Shown here in pieces: positions 33,283-43,858 of a stretch of DNA of 64,000 nucleotides (positions within the stretch are counted from its first letter, which is position 1; every line of letters starts with the position of its first letter). The stretch spans positions 577,846 through 641,845 of the forward strand of contig WELA01005791.1 in the NCBI GenBank assembly GCA_009602735.1. The letters run 5' to 3'. The stretch comes from Mesotaenium endlicherianum (taxonomy: Eukaryota; Streptophyta; Zygnematophyceae; Zygnematales; Mesotaeniaceae). The notes under the pieces are model-generated. The model made no database searches, was not told where the DNA came from, and saw only the letters and a list, made by a program, of their open reading frames with translations. Position numbers and translations under genes: made by a program.

Positions 33283-34023
33283 TGTAAAGTCATAGGTTTA
33301 TAAAGAGCATTTTTGAGTTTCATGAAAGTATGTTTTGATTGTATATTGGTGTAAAGTGCATTTTTGGGTCATTTTGATATAAAGTTCATCGAATTTGGTC
33401 AAGTAATGAGAGAGTTACGGATTTCTGAAGTTTAATTAGTTTTGAGGTCGGTTGACGACTGTCCTTAATTCGCGGTGAGCGAGACCGACGGATTGACCGA
33501 CAGCGTCGAGCGATCTGGCCCGTTAGAGTGAACTCGAACCTTCACGTACGTTTGGTTGACGCGGAGTGCCGACTAGGTCGATTTACCTAGAAGTTTCGGT
33601 TTAGCCTAGCGCGTCTAAGATAGAATATTCTAGTAATGTCAATGCATGTATGTGGACGTCAATTCGGCCCGACACGTCAGATTAGACTGATCTGGCTTAC
33701 TCACGAATATTCTGGAAGGGACGATTTGACGAACACTTAGGAAAATCCGTAGCTTTCTCCTAGAGAGGAGCATTTAGGCAGAAAATTATAAATAGGCATA
33801 ACCTCTTTGTTTCTTATCAATTTTCACTTCTGTAAATTTCTACGGGTTTGTAATGACAAGGCCTTTCATCCTACACCATTTGTGAGCAATTTCTTGCTAG
33901 TCAAAGTGTCAAGTCATTTCCTAAGCTTTCCTAGTGATATGCCGCTGCACTCTTTGTATGATTGCAACTAGTTCCTTCCCTCGTGAGTTACTATGCTTCC
34001 ACTAGGGCACTCTGCCCCTTTCA
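33283..34023 (+). repeat. X 3' LTR
   Basis: 741 bp, TGTAAAGTCATAGG to CCCCTTTCA, after a GGAGGGGGA purine tract; followed by TSD GATGT. Confidence 0.92.
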
Positions 34024-34363
34024 GATGTGTTTTAGCTACTTTAAGGTGATCTGAATGAGAGCGCCTTTGCTATTCAGTCCCCTGATGTTGTGTATGTGCT
34101 TATACATGCTTGTATGCCTGGTAGGCAAGAGGCCATGAGTTTCTTAAGGAGAAGCTCTAGTCCTCAAGCTCGCCTCTTACTTGTGCCTCGTGTTAGTGTG
34201 CAACTATGGCACACTATGGTAAGTAAGTCAAGGGGTGTAGATGAGTAAATGGAATTCATTATAAGGGCAAAGATCGCTCCCTGATTTCACACGCTTCCAC
34301 CTATCTCTGACCTTATATATTTAAATGAAATATATTAATCTTGAATAAGCAAGATTCATTTCA

Positions 34364-36379
34364 CATACCCTGTCGTAGACCTCCTGGTGTCTACATCACC
34401 TTCCCAGTCAGAGTCACTGCAGCCCTCCAACCTCACACCCTCTGCACCTCCTAAGTGCAGCCACATATCAAGGGTCCCTTCCAAATTTCTCAGGATTCTC
34501 TTCATTGCCTCCCAGTGAGCAGGACCTGGATTCTCCATGAACTGACTCACCACTCCCATAGCATTAGCAATGTCAGGCCTTGTGCGGACCATAAGGTACA
34601 TTATGTTGCCACCTACCTTTCTCATGGGCACCTGAGACATCATCTCCCACTCTCTCTCACCCTTGGCACACATGCTTCCACTCAACTTATGCTTAGGATC
34701 AAGAGGCACACTCACGGGTTTGCACGTCTGCATATCAAACCTTTCCAGGACTGTCTGCAGGTAAGCTGGTTGCTTAAGCATGATGACCCTCTTGGCCCTG
34801 TCTCTCTTCACCTGTATGTCAAGCACAAACTCCACCTCTCCAAGATCCTTCATATCATATGTGCTGCTCAGCACATTCTTCACCTCCTGGATCTTCTCCA
34901 TCTTCTTCCCCACCAGCAGCAGATCATCCACATACAACACCAGCATCACTCTGTCCTCTCCAACGCCTTTCACATAGAGGCTGTTGTCTACATTCGACCT
35001 CACAAATCCTTGCTCCAACAGGAAAGAGTCAATCTTCTGATTCCACATCCTGCGACTCTGCTTCAAGCCATATAGAGACTTCCTCAGCTTGCAAACCTTC
35101 TTGGGAAATCTGGCATCAACAAATCCTTCAAATCCTTCAGGCTGCTCCATGTAAACTTCTTCCTCCAAGTCCCCATTCAGAAATGCAGTCTTCACATCCA
35201 TCTGGTGCATCTCCATATCCTCCACAGCTGCAATCTGGGCCACCACCCTTACAGTGGCAATCTTGGCAACAAGGGCAAACGTCTCATGATAACCTTCTCC
35301 TTCTGTCTGCGAGTACCCCTTTTGCCACATATCTTGCCTTGTATCTGTCCACAGATCCATCAGCCTTTCTCTCTTCCTGTAGATCCACCGGCCTCCAACA
35401 ACCCTTTGGCCAGGTGACATGTCCTCCAAGTCCCACGTGTGGTTCTTCTCCAACGACTCCATTTCCTCAGCTGAGGCTTTCCTCCATTGCTCTGCTGCAT
35501 CTGTTTTTCATGGCTGCCTCGTAGGTCTTTGGTTAGGTGTCGTCAACCAGGTAGGCAACCTCACACTCCACTTCATCTTCTGCCAGCTCCTCAACGAGAT
35601 TCACATACTCGTCCACCTCAAACATTACAGGCTTCACACTTACTCTGGTGGAGCTTCTTCTTGCTGCATGACCCTCTCCACTGGTTGAGACCTCTGCACT
35701 TGATACTAACACGGAGCTTCTTCTGGCTCCCTCTGCTTCAGCAGGCTCCTTGCCTGCTCTCCTCCTTGATCTCCTTCTGGTTTCACTTGAGGGTCTCTCT
35801 CCGACGAACTCCACTTCACGATTAGAGTCAGAGGCAGCTCCCTCTTGCTCAATACCCCTCATCACTTTTGCCTGTCCCCTTGCAGCTTGCTGCTGCACCT
35901 CAGGCTGTACCTGAGCTCCCTCTGGAGATGCAGCCAGTCCAGGCTGCACTCCCTCTGGCAATGCAGCCAGTCTAGGCTGCACTGCTACCTCCTCTTCCAG
36001 ATCTTTTGGAACATATCCCTCATATTGGTTGGAGTTCACAGGATCCATCACCCTCTCCTTGAAGACAACGTCCCGGCTCACAACCACTTCACCAGTCCTG
36101 ACGTTCAGGACCCTGTACCCCTTGGTCTCATCTGCATACCCCACCAAGACACATCTCTCCGACTTGGGCTGCAGCTTATGCCTCTTCTCTACAGGAACAT
36201 GGGCCCACACCTCTGAACCAAATATTCTGAGGTCCTGCACAGACAAACTCTTCCCACTCCATACTTCTTCAGGATTCTTCCCTCCCAATGATGAGGATGG
36301 CAACCTCGCATTGACATATGCTGCTGTCTTTACAGCCTCAACCCACAGACTCACGTGCATGTCTGCAGCAAACAGCATA
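34364..36379 (-). pseudogene. Copia reverse transcriptase and integrase C-terminal region (fossil)
   Basis: Minus strand: integrase C-terminal part with GYADETKGYRVLNVRTGEVV, a variable Glu/Ser/Arg-rich linker, then reverse transcriptase with DVKTAFLNGDLEEEVYMEQP and the YVDDLLLVG catalytic motif, followed by the start of RNase H (SDSDWEGDVDTRRSTTGY). The integrase-before-reverse-transcriptase order is diagnostic of Ty1/copia. Cut on the left by S and on the right by Y. Broken. Confidence 0.88.
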
Positions 36380-36882
36380 TGTAGTGAAACAGATAGATGA
36401 AGTACTTAGTGAAATATAATACTTTATCTATTCATGGCAAGGATCTTTGAACACAAGTGGTAGCTTCTTGAAAGAGAGATGGCTTCTTGAAAGTTAATAT
36501 ATTTCTTGATTTTGGCAAGTACAAGAGTGATTCTGGAATGTCTTTCTATGTTCTAGCTCTTGTTCATATACTTGCTACATAAGTAATTTCTAGGAAAGTG
36601 TATGTTGATGTGTTGGCACCCAACACATCCCAAAACTTGCCACCTCTTTCTAGAATAATGTACACATGTCCTTTTGACCTAAAAATGGCACATTTGACTT
36701 TTGCCACGTGGAGTTCTTCTAGGTCTTTCCTCTAACTTCGAAAATGCCTTGGAAGGTTCAAAGGACATGAACCAAGTCACTAGAGTGCCTATTCACACTT
36801 GAATCCACACAATACTACTCCAAATATATATGAAAACATTAAAATATATGCAAACTAATATATAATAACTCAAATCATTACA
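36380..36882 (-). repeat. Y 3' LTR
   Basis: 503 bp, same length as the 5' LTR, bordered by TSD GCATA on the left and the polypurine tract on the right. Confidence 0.92.
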
Positions 36883-37650
36883 TCACCCCCCCGCCAGAAA
36901 AAGCGACGTCTCGGCGCGTCAAGTCAGGTCTTACACATGTGGAGCAGACTAGTCAACATCTTCAAGTCAGATGCCACACATGTGAAGAGGATTAGTCCAA
37001 GGCGCCAAGTCAGGTGCTACACATGTAAGGTAGACTAGGCAAGGTCGTAGGTGGTGTGACCTTATTGGCTAGCCTACTCCTTAATGATGAAGAAAATTGT
37101 ACAAGTTGGCCCCGAATCTGCCACGAGTTCAAAAATTCATAGCGTCCACAGAACTGCTCCAAATCTGAAAATTTGAGTACCAGACGGACCGCGTCAGAGA
37201 ACTCTACTGGGTCACCAAATTTGAGAGCATTCTAATTTTTGGAGTGTCGTTGAGAGCTGAGAGAGTAGGCACTCCTCCAAATCTGTGCAGAAACTTTTGA
37301 GAATCATAAGTCCTTCTATACTTCTCTAAATTCTGCAAACTAAGTCTCAAACTAGGCGCTGTAAGATGTTTTACCAGAGTCTTGAGTTTCAGAGCATTCC
37401 AAGTTCAGGGGAGGGCACAATGTCAGAAGGCATATTCTGCCCTAACAATGTCAACAGCTTGACCCCTTCTACTTAGAGCATTATATCTCTCTCACCAGTG
37501 CTCCAAATTGAGCAAACTTGGACTCTAAATGATTGGCTACTTATGGACTACAGCCTTGTAAATTTTCAGAATTTATTATGCAAAGACCTATCACCAGTAG
37601 CAGTTTTAGATTTTTGTCCAGAAACTGCGAGAAGAGAAGAGTGTCTAATG
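36883..37650. other. Y untranslated 3' region
   Basis: Between the chromodomain end and the 3' LTR. No convincing open frame on either strand. It begins with a C-rich run that is the polypurine tract on the minus strand. Confidence 0.6.
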
Positions 37651-40600
37651 TCAATTTTTCCTCTTTCTTGTTCTTGCAGGTTGCCTCCAAGGGGTCTTTT
37701 GCTGCTTCTTGATGGTGGCAGGCTGCCTCCCTGAAGTCTTTGGGCTTCTAGTAGAGAGACTTGGGGCTGGTCCAAGATGGGGGTTGGCGGCATGGAAGCG
37801 CTTCAACTTTCTCTGAACTTTGTCAAGGTAGTGCGCCGCCACCCAACTATTCTCCGAATCTGGATATCCTTTCCACTTGATCAAGTATTGCTGCTGTCTC
37901 CTGAAATTTCTCATAGCCACTATGTCTTCCACTTCGTACTCCAAATGATCATCCACTATTGTTGGNATTCCACTTTGTACTCCAAATGATCTTCCACTAT
38001 TGTTGGGGCTGGTGGGGTTGTCACATGTCCTGAGAACTTGTTGTCGGGTTGCACATATGGCTTGAAGAGGGAAGCGTGGAATACGGGGTCGATGTGCATA
38101 GTCTGGGGAAGTTCTAGCTTGAAAGCAACGGGGTTGACTTGCTGGATAATCTTGAAGGGTCCCAAATACTTGGGAGAGAACTTGCTGCCGGCAGGCCTGT
38201 TGTTCAGGAAAATATTCTTGGATGATAGTAACACGATGTGACCCGCTCTGTACGTAATTTCTCTTTTGGACCTGTTTGCCACTCTTGCTTGAGCATCTTG
38301 TGCGTGTTGTAGAGCTTTCTTNGCTGCTGCTGCAAGGGCTACTTCTAATGTCTCCAAAAAATCTGCGGTTGCAAGTACTTCATCATGGCCAGCCGTGAAG
38401 CTCAGCGGCGTGGTTGGATGGAAGCCATAGTTGAGGAAGAATGGGGACTCTTGGGTAGAGGCCTGCGTTGTGTTGTTGTAGGCAAACTCCAAGGGGGTCA
38501 AGTACATGTCCCAATCTTGCCCCAGAGTAGACACGTAAGCCTTTAGAGAGGTCTTTAGGGTACGATTCATACGCTCGGTTTGCCCATCTGATTGTGGGTG
38601 GTAGGCGGTAGACATATCCAGCGATGTACCCAAGTTCTGAAGAGATTTTTCCAGAGTTGGCTTGTGAATCTTGGATCTCTATCTGTCACAATTCTTGATG
38701 GTAGTCCATGGAGTCGGAAGATGTTGTCAAAGATGAGTCTTGCAAGTTGTGGTGCTGTAGCCTTAGTCGTCGTGGGAATAAAATGAGCCATCTTGGTAAG
38801 TCTGTCCACCACCGTGAGTATTGCATTATGGCCTCGAGGTGTCACGGGCAGGTCCACGATAAGGTCCATTGAGATGTCCGTCCATTGCCTTTCCGGAATT
38901 GTAGTGGTTGGAGGAGTCCTCCCACCTTTTGGGATGATGGCTTGACTCTTTGGCATGTGTCACAGCTCTTGCAGTACTCCTTGATTTGCTTAGACATGCC
39001 TGGCCAACAATAAGTCCTGGCTAGAACGCCCGTGGTATTTAGGATTCCAAAGTGTCCTCCAAGAGGGTTGTCGTGTGTTTCTCGTAGAAGCAAGAGCCGG
39101 AGGTCTAAGTCATTAGGAACACATCACTGGCCCGAGTCTTGCCTCACCCAATAATTGCCTTCTTGCTTCTTGTATGGGTCCAAGGCTGCTTCTCCGTTCT
39201 TGTAGTAAGGGTCTCTTTCATAGGCGGTTGTAAATCAAGCTTCCAAATCTGTCTTGAGGGATGTCATCACGGCGTTTAATTGTAGTCTTCAGAGGGGATC
39301 AGCCGGGTTTGTCTTGCCGGGCTGGTACTGAATCGTGATGTTGTATTGTTGCAAGTATCCGCTCCATCTTGCTTGTCTCCTTGAGAGATACGGCTGCGTC
39401 TGGAGGTGCTTTAACGCCTCGTGGTCCGTGGTGACCAGTACTTTGCGTCCTTCAACGTAGCAGCGCCAAACCTTCAAGGCATGTACAATCGCCAATGCCT
39501 CTCGCTCCGTGGTTGTATAATTTTGCTCGGCTGGATTTAGCTTCCTTGACTCGTAGGCGATGGGCTGCAGTCCCTTGCCTTGGTCTTGAAGCAGGATTGC
39601 TCTTATTGCATAGGAAGATGCATCGTTGATGACGTGGAAGGGCCAATCTGGGTTTGGACTTGGGAGTGTGAGCACCGGGGATGTGGTCAATCTTTGCTGT
39701 AACTCTTGAAATGCCTCTTCCTCTTTCTTAATCCATGTATATAGGCTGTCTTTCTTGAGTAGATCTGTCAGGGGGGCTGCTATGTGCGAGAAGCCTTGGA
39801 TGAATTTTCTGTACCAATTGGCAAATCCCAAGAATGACTGGAGTTCTTTTTTGGTCGTGGGGGTTGGCCATTCCTCCACCATTGTAGTCTTCTTGGGGTC
39901 TATCTTAATGCCATCAGCAGTCACGTGGAGACCTAGGAACTCCACTTCTTGTTTGGCAAACTCGCACTTTGACTCCTTCGCAAATAGCTTGTTTTGCTTC
40001 AATACTTCGAGGACTTCTTTCAAGTGTCTCGCATGCTCTTCAAGGGCCTTGCTGTAGATAAGGATGTCATCGATGAATACCACCACAAATCTGTCCAACA
40101 TGGGCTGAAATATGGTGTTCATCATAGTCATGAAAGTTGCTGGCGCGTTGGTGAGTCCAAATGGCAGGACCATGAACTCAAAATGTCCATATCTTGTCCT
40201 GAATGCCGTCTTCTCTATGTCCGGTTCTGCGATGCGAATCTGGTGGTAGCCGCTCCGTAAGTCAATCTTCGTGAAGTACTTGGCTCCAACTAGCCGGTCC
40301 ATGAGCTCATCCATGCGCGGCAGCGGGTATCGATTCTTGATGGTGATCTTGTTGAGGGCGCGATAGTCCACACACATCCTCAAAGTACCATCTTTCTTCT
40401 TGACAAATAGCACCGGCGCTCCAAATGGCGACTTGCTAGGTCGAATGAAGCCATGCTCCAGTAGCTCCTTGATTTGCTTCTTGGCTTCGTCTAGCTCCGT
40501 GTATGACATTTTGAACGTAGGCCGAGCGATGGGCTTGCTTCCGGGCTCCAACTCTATCTTGTGGTCTACGAATCTCTTGGGGGGTAAGCCCTTAGGCTAT

Positions 40601-42540
40601 TCCGGGGAGAATACTTTTTTGTAGTCCTCTAAGACTTCTTGTATCTCCTTGGGAACGGGGCTGCCTTCTTGACTCTCGATGTCTTTCTTGATGTCTTTTG
40701 GCGTGATCAAGGCCAAAAGAAGCTCGTGTCCCTTCCTCACAAGTCTCTTGAGTTGGAGGGCGGACAATAGTATCTCGTGTGCCGGCTTCTGGATGTCTTG
40801 GGTCTGGATATTCTGGATTGCGCGCAAAATACAGATTCTTGAAGTGATGTCATTCTTGATCTTGATAGTACCGGTCCTCCAATCAACTTGGGGGTTGTGC
40901 TTGGTCAACCAAGGCGTCCCTAGGATGACGTCGTACTTGCCCAATTGCATGGGGGAGAACACTACTCTATCCTCGAAGGACTTGATAGAGAGTGCCAAGG
41001 GGTACGTCTTCTTGGAAGGGGTAGTATAGGAGAATCCATCGGGCATCATAATCTCCTCGTCATGGTCAAGAGTTCGCATAGGAATACCGTGCTTGGTGGC
41101 AAAATCTGCAGCAATGACCTTCTCTCCTCCAAGGTAACCTCTCAAACTCATTGGGGCTGGAACGTCGTCTTCAACGGGAGTCTCCACCTCACTTGGCTTG
41201 TTGTCTTCTCGTGAAGTGGGTCTTGGGGTGGTAGGCTCTTGGCCTACCGGCGCTGTCCGTTTTTTGACAACTTTTTGGGGCATGACAGTGCACGATAGCC
41301 CTTTTCCTTGCNAGCCCTTTTCCTTGCAATAAAAGCATAGTCCAGCCGTCATGAAAGCTTCTCTTCCAGTCGGGGAGAGTCTTGCTTTCACTCGTTGCTG
41401 GTTTCTTGCATCATAAGTGTCATTGGAGGGTCTTCCACTCTTCCGAGCAGCCGCGGGGTCCCTTTTAACAACTCCAATTTCCATGGGTGTGGGTCCAGAT
41501 TCGGATGTGGAAGGGACTGCGTACACCCGCGTCGCCGGAACCCGTGAAGATGGAGGCACGGAGTGCTTGAAATCCAAGGTATCCACCTTTTGGGCCACTT
41601 CAATGATCTTTGAGAAGTCCGTCAAGTCGCGTAACTCCACTTCCTTTGCCACCTTGGGTTTGAGGCCAAAGATGTAACGGTCAATCTTCTCCTCGAGAGA
41701 CATGTTGGGGATCTCAAGAGTGAGGGCGTGAAATCTGGATGTATACTCTTGAACGGACGTCGTTTGCTTGAGATGGTGGAGCTTTCCTCGGGCAATCTTC
41801 TCCGCATTGATGGGCATGAATTGCTTCTTGAGGGCCTCACGAAAATCTGCCCATCTTGCATATGATGGTGGGGGCTCTTGGCCGAGCATGGGGTGCGCCA
41901 TAGCTTGATATATAGCCGCTTGATAGTTACGCCACCATGATGTTGCTGCTCCTCTAAGTAAGGTAACGGCAAAGGGAACGTAGTCCTCCTCGGGTACTTC
42001 AAGGAATGCGAGGTACGTCTCCACTTGGTAGAGCCATAAATTCAGGTTGGCACCTTTCCCGGGGTTGAAAGTGTCGGGTTTGCCGGGCTTGATGAGTTTC
42101 CTTGCTCTCGTTGGCTCTTGTGGAGGCGCTTGAGCCGGGGCTGGATTTTGAGCATTGCTCGCAATAGGGGCAACCATGGCAGCCATAGCTTCTCTTGACG
42201 CTTGCACGGTTGCTTCATAGGTGGCCAAGCCCACTTGGTTGTGGACGGTCATTAGGAAGGCTGCCCACTCATTTGCGGGAACTCCTTGTGGTGGGGTCAA
42301 CTTTGCTATAGCGGCTGCCACGGGATTTGACGGTGCTCCTCCTTGTGGTGCTTCTTGTTGTTGCAGATTTCCTTGAGTAGGCTCTCCCATCGACGCTGGA
42401 GGAGGGTGTGCTCCTCCTTGTGGTGCTTCTTGTTGTTGCAGATTTTCTTGAGTGGGCTCTCCCATCGGCGCTGGAGGAGGGTGTCTTGGAGAGGAAGGGC
42501 TTCCTTCGAAAGCTTGCTGTTGGTCTTGAGGATCGGCCAT
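37651..42540 (-). pseudogene. Y gag-pol region (fossil)
   Basis: Minus strand from 42540: gag starting MADPQDQQQAFEG with a Pro/Gln-rich tandem repeat, capsid core (YTSRFHALTLEIPNMSLEEK), partial zinc-knuckle region, protease-like domain (GKYDVILGTPWLTKHNPQVD), reverse transcriptase ([17 protein letters not shown], then [10 protein letters not shown]), RNase H (GKTNPADPL), integrase (CDTCQRVK; YHPQSDGQTERMNRTL) and chromodomain (YLIKWKGYPDSENSW, near 37880). About six breaks. Confidence 0.88.
42334..42483 (-). repeat. 75-bp tandem repeat in Y gag (two copies)
   Basis: Encodes two 25-residue units of the form PPPAxMGEPTQxNLQQQEAP, differing at a few positions. In frame, so it lengthens gag without breaking it. 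Confidence 0.85.
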
Positions 42541-42576
42541 CTTCTTGTGCTACCAAAGTGCCTAGCTCGATACCAC

Positions 42577-43079
42577 TGTAGTGAAACAGATAGACGAAGT
42601 ACTTAGTGAAATATAATACTTTATCTATTCAAGACAAGGATCTTTGAACACAAGTGGTAGCTTCTTGAAAGAGAGATGGCTTCTTGAAAGTTAATATATT
42701 TCTGGATTTTGGCAAGTACAAGAGTGATCCTGGAATGTCTTTCTCTGTTCTAGCTCTTGTTTATATACTTGCTGAATAAGTAATTTCTAGGAAGGTGTAT
42801 ATTGATGTGTTGGCACCCAACGCATCCCAAAACTTTCCACCTCTTTCTAGAATAATGTACACATGTCCTTTTGACCTAAAAATGGCACATTTGACTTTTG
42901 CCACGTGGAGTTCTTCTAGGTCTTTCCTCTAACTTCGAAAATGCCTTGGAAGGTTCAAAGGACATGAACCAAGTCACTAGAGTGCCTATTCACACTTGAA
43001 TCCACACAATACTACTCCAAATATATTTGAAAACATTAAAATATATGCAAACTAATATATATTAACTCAAATCACTACA
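42577..43079 (-). repeat. Y 5' LTR
   Basis: 503 bp; its inner border is next to the primer site at 42564-42575, its outer border next to TSD GCATA. Confidence 0.92.
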
Positions 43080-43560
43080 GCATAGCCCTTGGTGACTCAA
43101 TCAACGTCCTGTTCTTCCTCTCTGCCACCATATTCTGCTGGGGAGAGTAGGCTACTGTGTGTTGGTGCCTACTCCCTTCCTCCTTCAGGTACTTTGAGAA
43201 GTACCCATTCACATACTCTCCTCCATTGTTTGTCTTCAGGGTCTTGATCTTTCTCCCACTCTGGTTCTCCACCACTGCCTTGTCCAAGAACTTTTCAAAT
43301 GCCTGGGCCTTGTGCTTCATGAAGTACACCTCTGTCTTGCGGGAATAGTCATCAGTGAAGGTGATGTACATCTTATTCCCTGTCTTCCTGGCTGCTGTGC
43401 TAGCAGGCCCCCACACGTCCAAATGGACCAACTCCAAGGGCTTTGTGGCCCTCTTCACTTCTCCTCCTTTTGGAAATGCTGCTCTCGACTGCTTTCCCAT
43501 CTGGCACCCTCTGCAAAACTCAAAGTTCTGCTCACTGAAATCTACATAGGTTAGGTCATG
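43080..43560 (-). pseudogene. Copia integrase core (fossil, truncated)
   Basis: Minus strand: zinc-finger end CRGCQMGK, then LVHLDVWGPAS, ITFTDDYSRKTEVYF, NNGGEY and PQQNMVAERKNRTL, the copia integrase core. The sequence stops at the LTR fragment starting 43561; nothing copia-like is seen beyond. Confidence 0.88.
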
Positions 43561-43858
43561 CTCTTGAGTTCGGCATTTGGTGACGAGGCCAACTCTCTTG
43601 TACCGCTTAGTGAGAGATATCTGAATCCAAGGCGAGAAGCCATTGATGTGAACTGTCTTCTAACCTTGCTTATGTATGAGTTTACTGATTGCGTGATTGA
43701 TGCTTGTTTACTTGCATTTGACTTGTGAGTATTGCTTGTTGCTAGTATATTGTCTTTTGCTGTTAAATCAATTAACAAAAAATACCATAAAGATTACTCG
43801 CTGATATAAAAATCTTTTGTTAATTGCTGATCGCTCATTGGTAAGTCAATTCATTTCA
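43561..43858 (+). repeat. Old, truncated E-family LTR fragment
   Basis: Last ~300 bp of an E-type LTR, ending TCAATTCATTTCA, without primer site or internal region next to it. Much more diverged than the other LTRs, with many C-to-T style differences at former CG sites (for example CGCATTTGACTTACGAG read as TGCATTTGACTTGTGAG). It marks the end of the retroelement nest. Confidence 0.85.

Larger units (their letters stand above)
18924..34023 (+). mobile_element. X: Ty3/gypsy chromovirus, interrupted by E2
   Basis: LTRs 18924-19646 and 33283-34023; perfect TSD GATGT at 18919-18923 and 34024-34028. Primer site at 19649-19660, polypurine tract GAGGAGGGGGA before 33283. Internal order: gag with CCHC knuckle, protease, reverse transcriptase, RNase H, integrase, chromodomain. 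E2 sits in the gag region (TSD GGACT). There is no third ORF. LTRs differ by several percent and an indel. About five breaks besides the E2 insertion. A near-identical relative lies at 61112-64000. Confidence 0.93.
18000..34363 (+). repeat. S: solo LTR of a related family, interrupted by X
   Basis: Two parts, 18000-18923 and 34024-34363 (about 1264 bp together), start TGTAATGAATCAG and end GATTCATTTCA, like the E-family LTRs but otherwise diverged. CATAC at 17995-17999 and 34364-34368 is a perfect 5-bp TSD in copia sequence. No internal region lies between the ends apart from X, so it is a solo LTR left by LTR-LTR recombination. A segment at about 18431-18470 is strikingly similar to the E-family LTR. 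Confidence 0.88.
36380..43079 (-). mobile_element. Y: Ty3/gypsy chromovirus inserted in the copia integrase
   Basis: Two 503-bp LTRs (36380-36882 and 42577-43079), TGTAGTGAAACAG on the plus strand, perfect TSD GCATA (36375-36379, 43080-43084). Polypurine tract next to 36883 (run of C on the plus strand), primer site at 42564-42575 of tRNA-Met type. Minus-strand gag and pol with a chromodomain. The LTRs differ by about 3 percent by eye. About six breaks, with several ambiguous bases making the count uncertain. Confidence 0.92.
16801..43560 (-). mobile_element. Ty1/copia element, base of the nest (truncated fossil)
   Basis: Minus-strand copia element in three visible pieces: 3' LTR and RNase H (16801-17999), reverse transcriptase and integrase C-terminal region (34364-36379), integrase core (43080-43560). 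The gaps are filled by solo LTR S with X and E2, and by element Y; at each junction the copia sequence continues across the TSD. Gag, protease and the 5' LTR are absent, lost beyond the LTR fragment at 43561. Several internal breaks add to the truncation. It is the oldest member of the nest by order of insertion. Confidence 0.88.
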
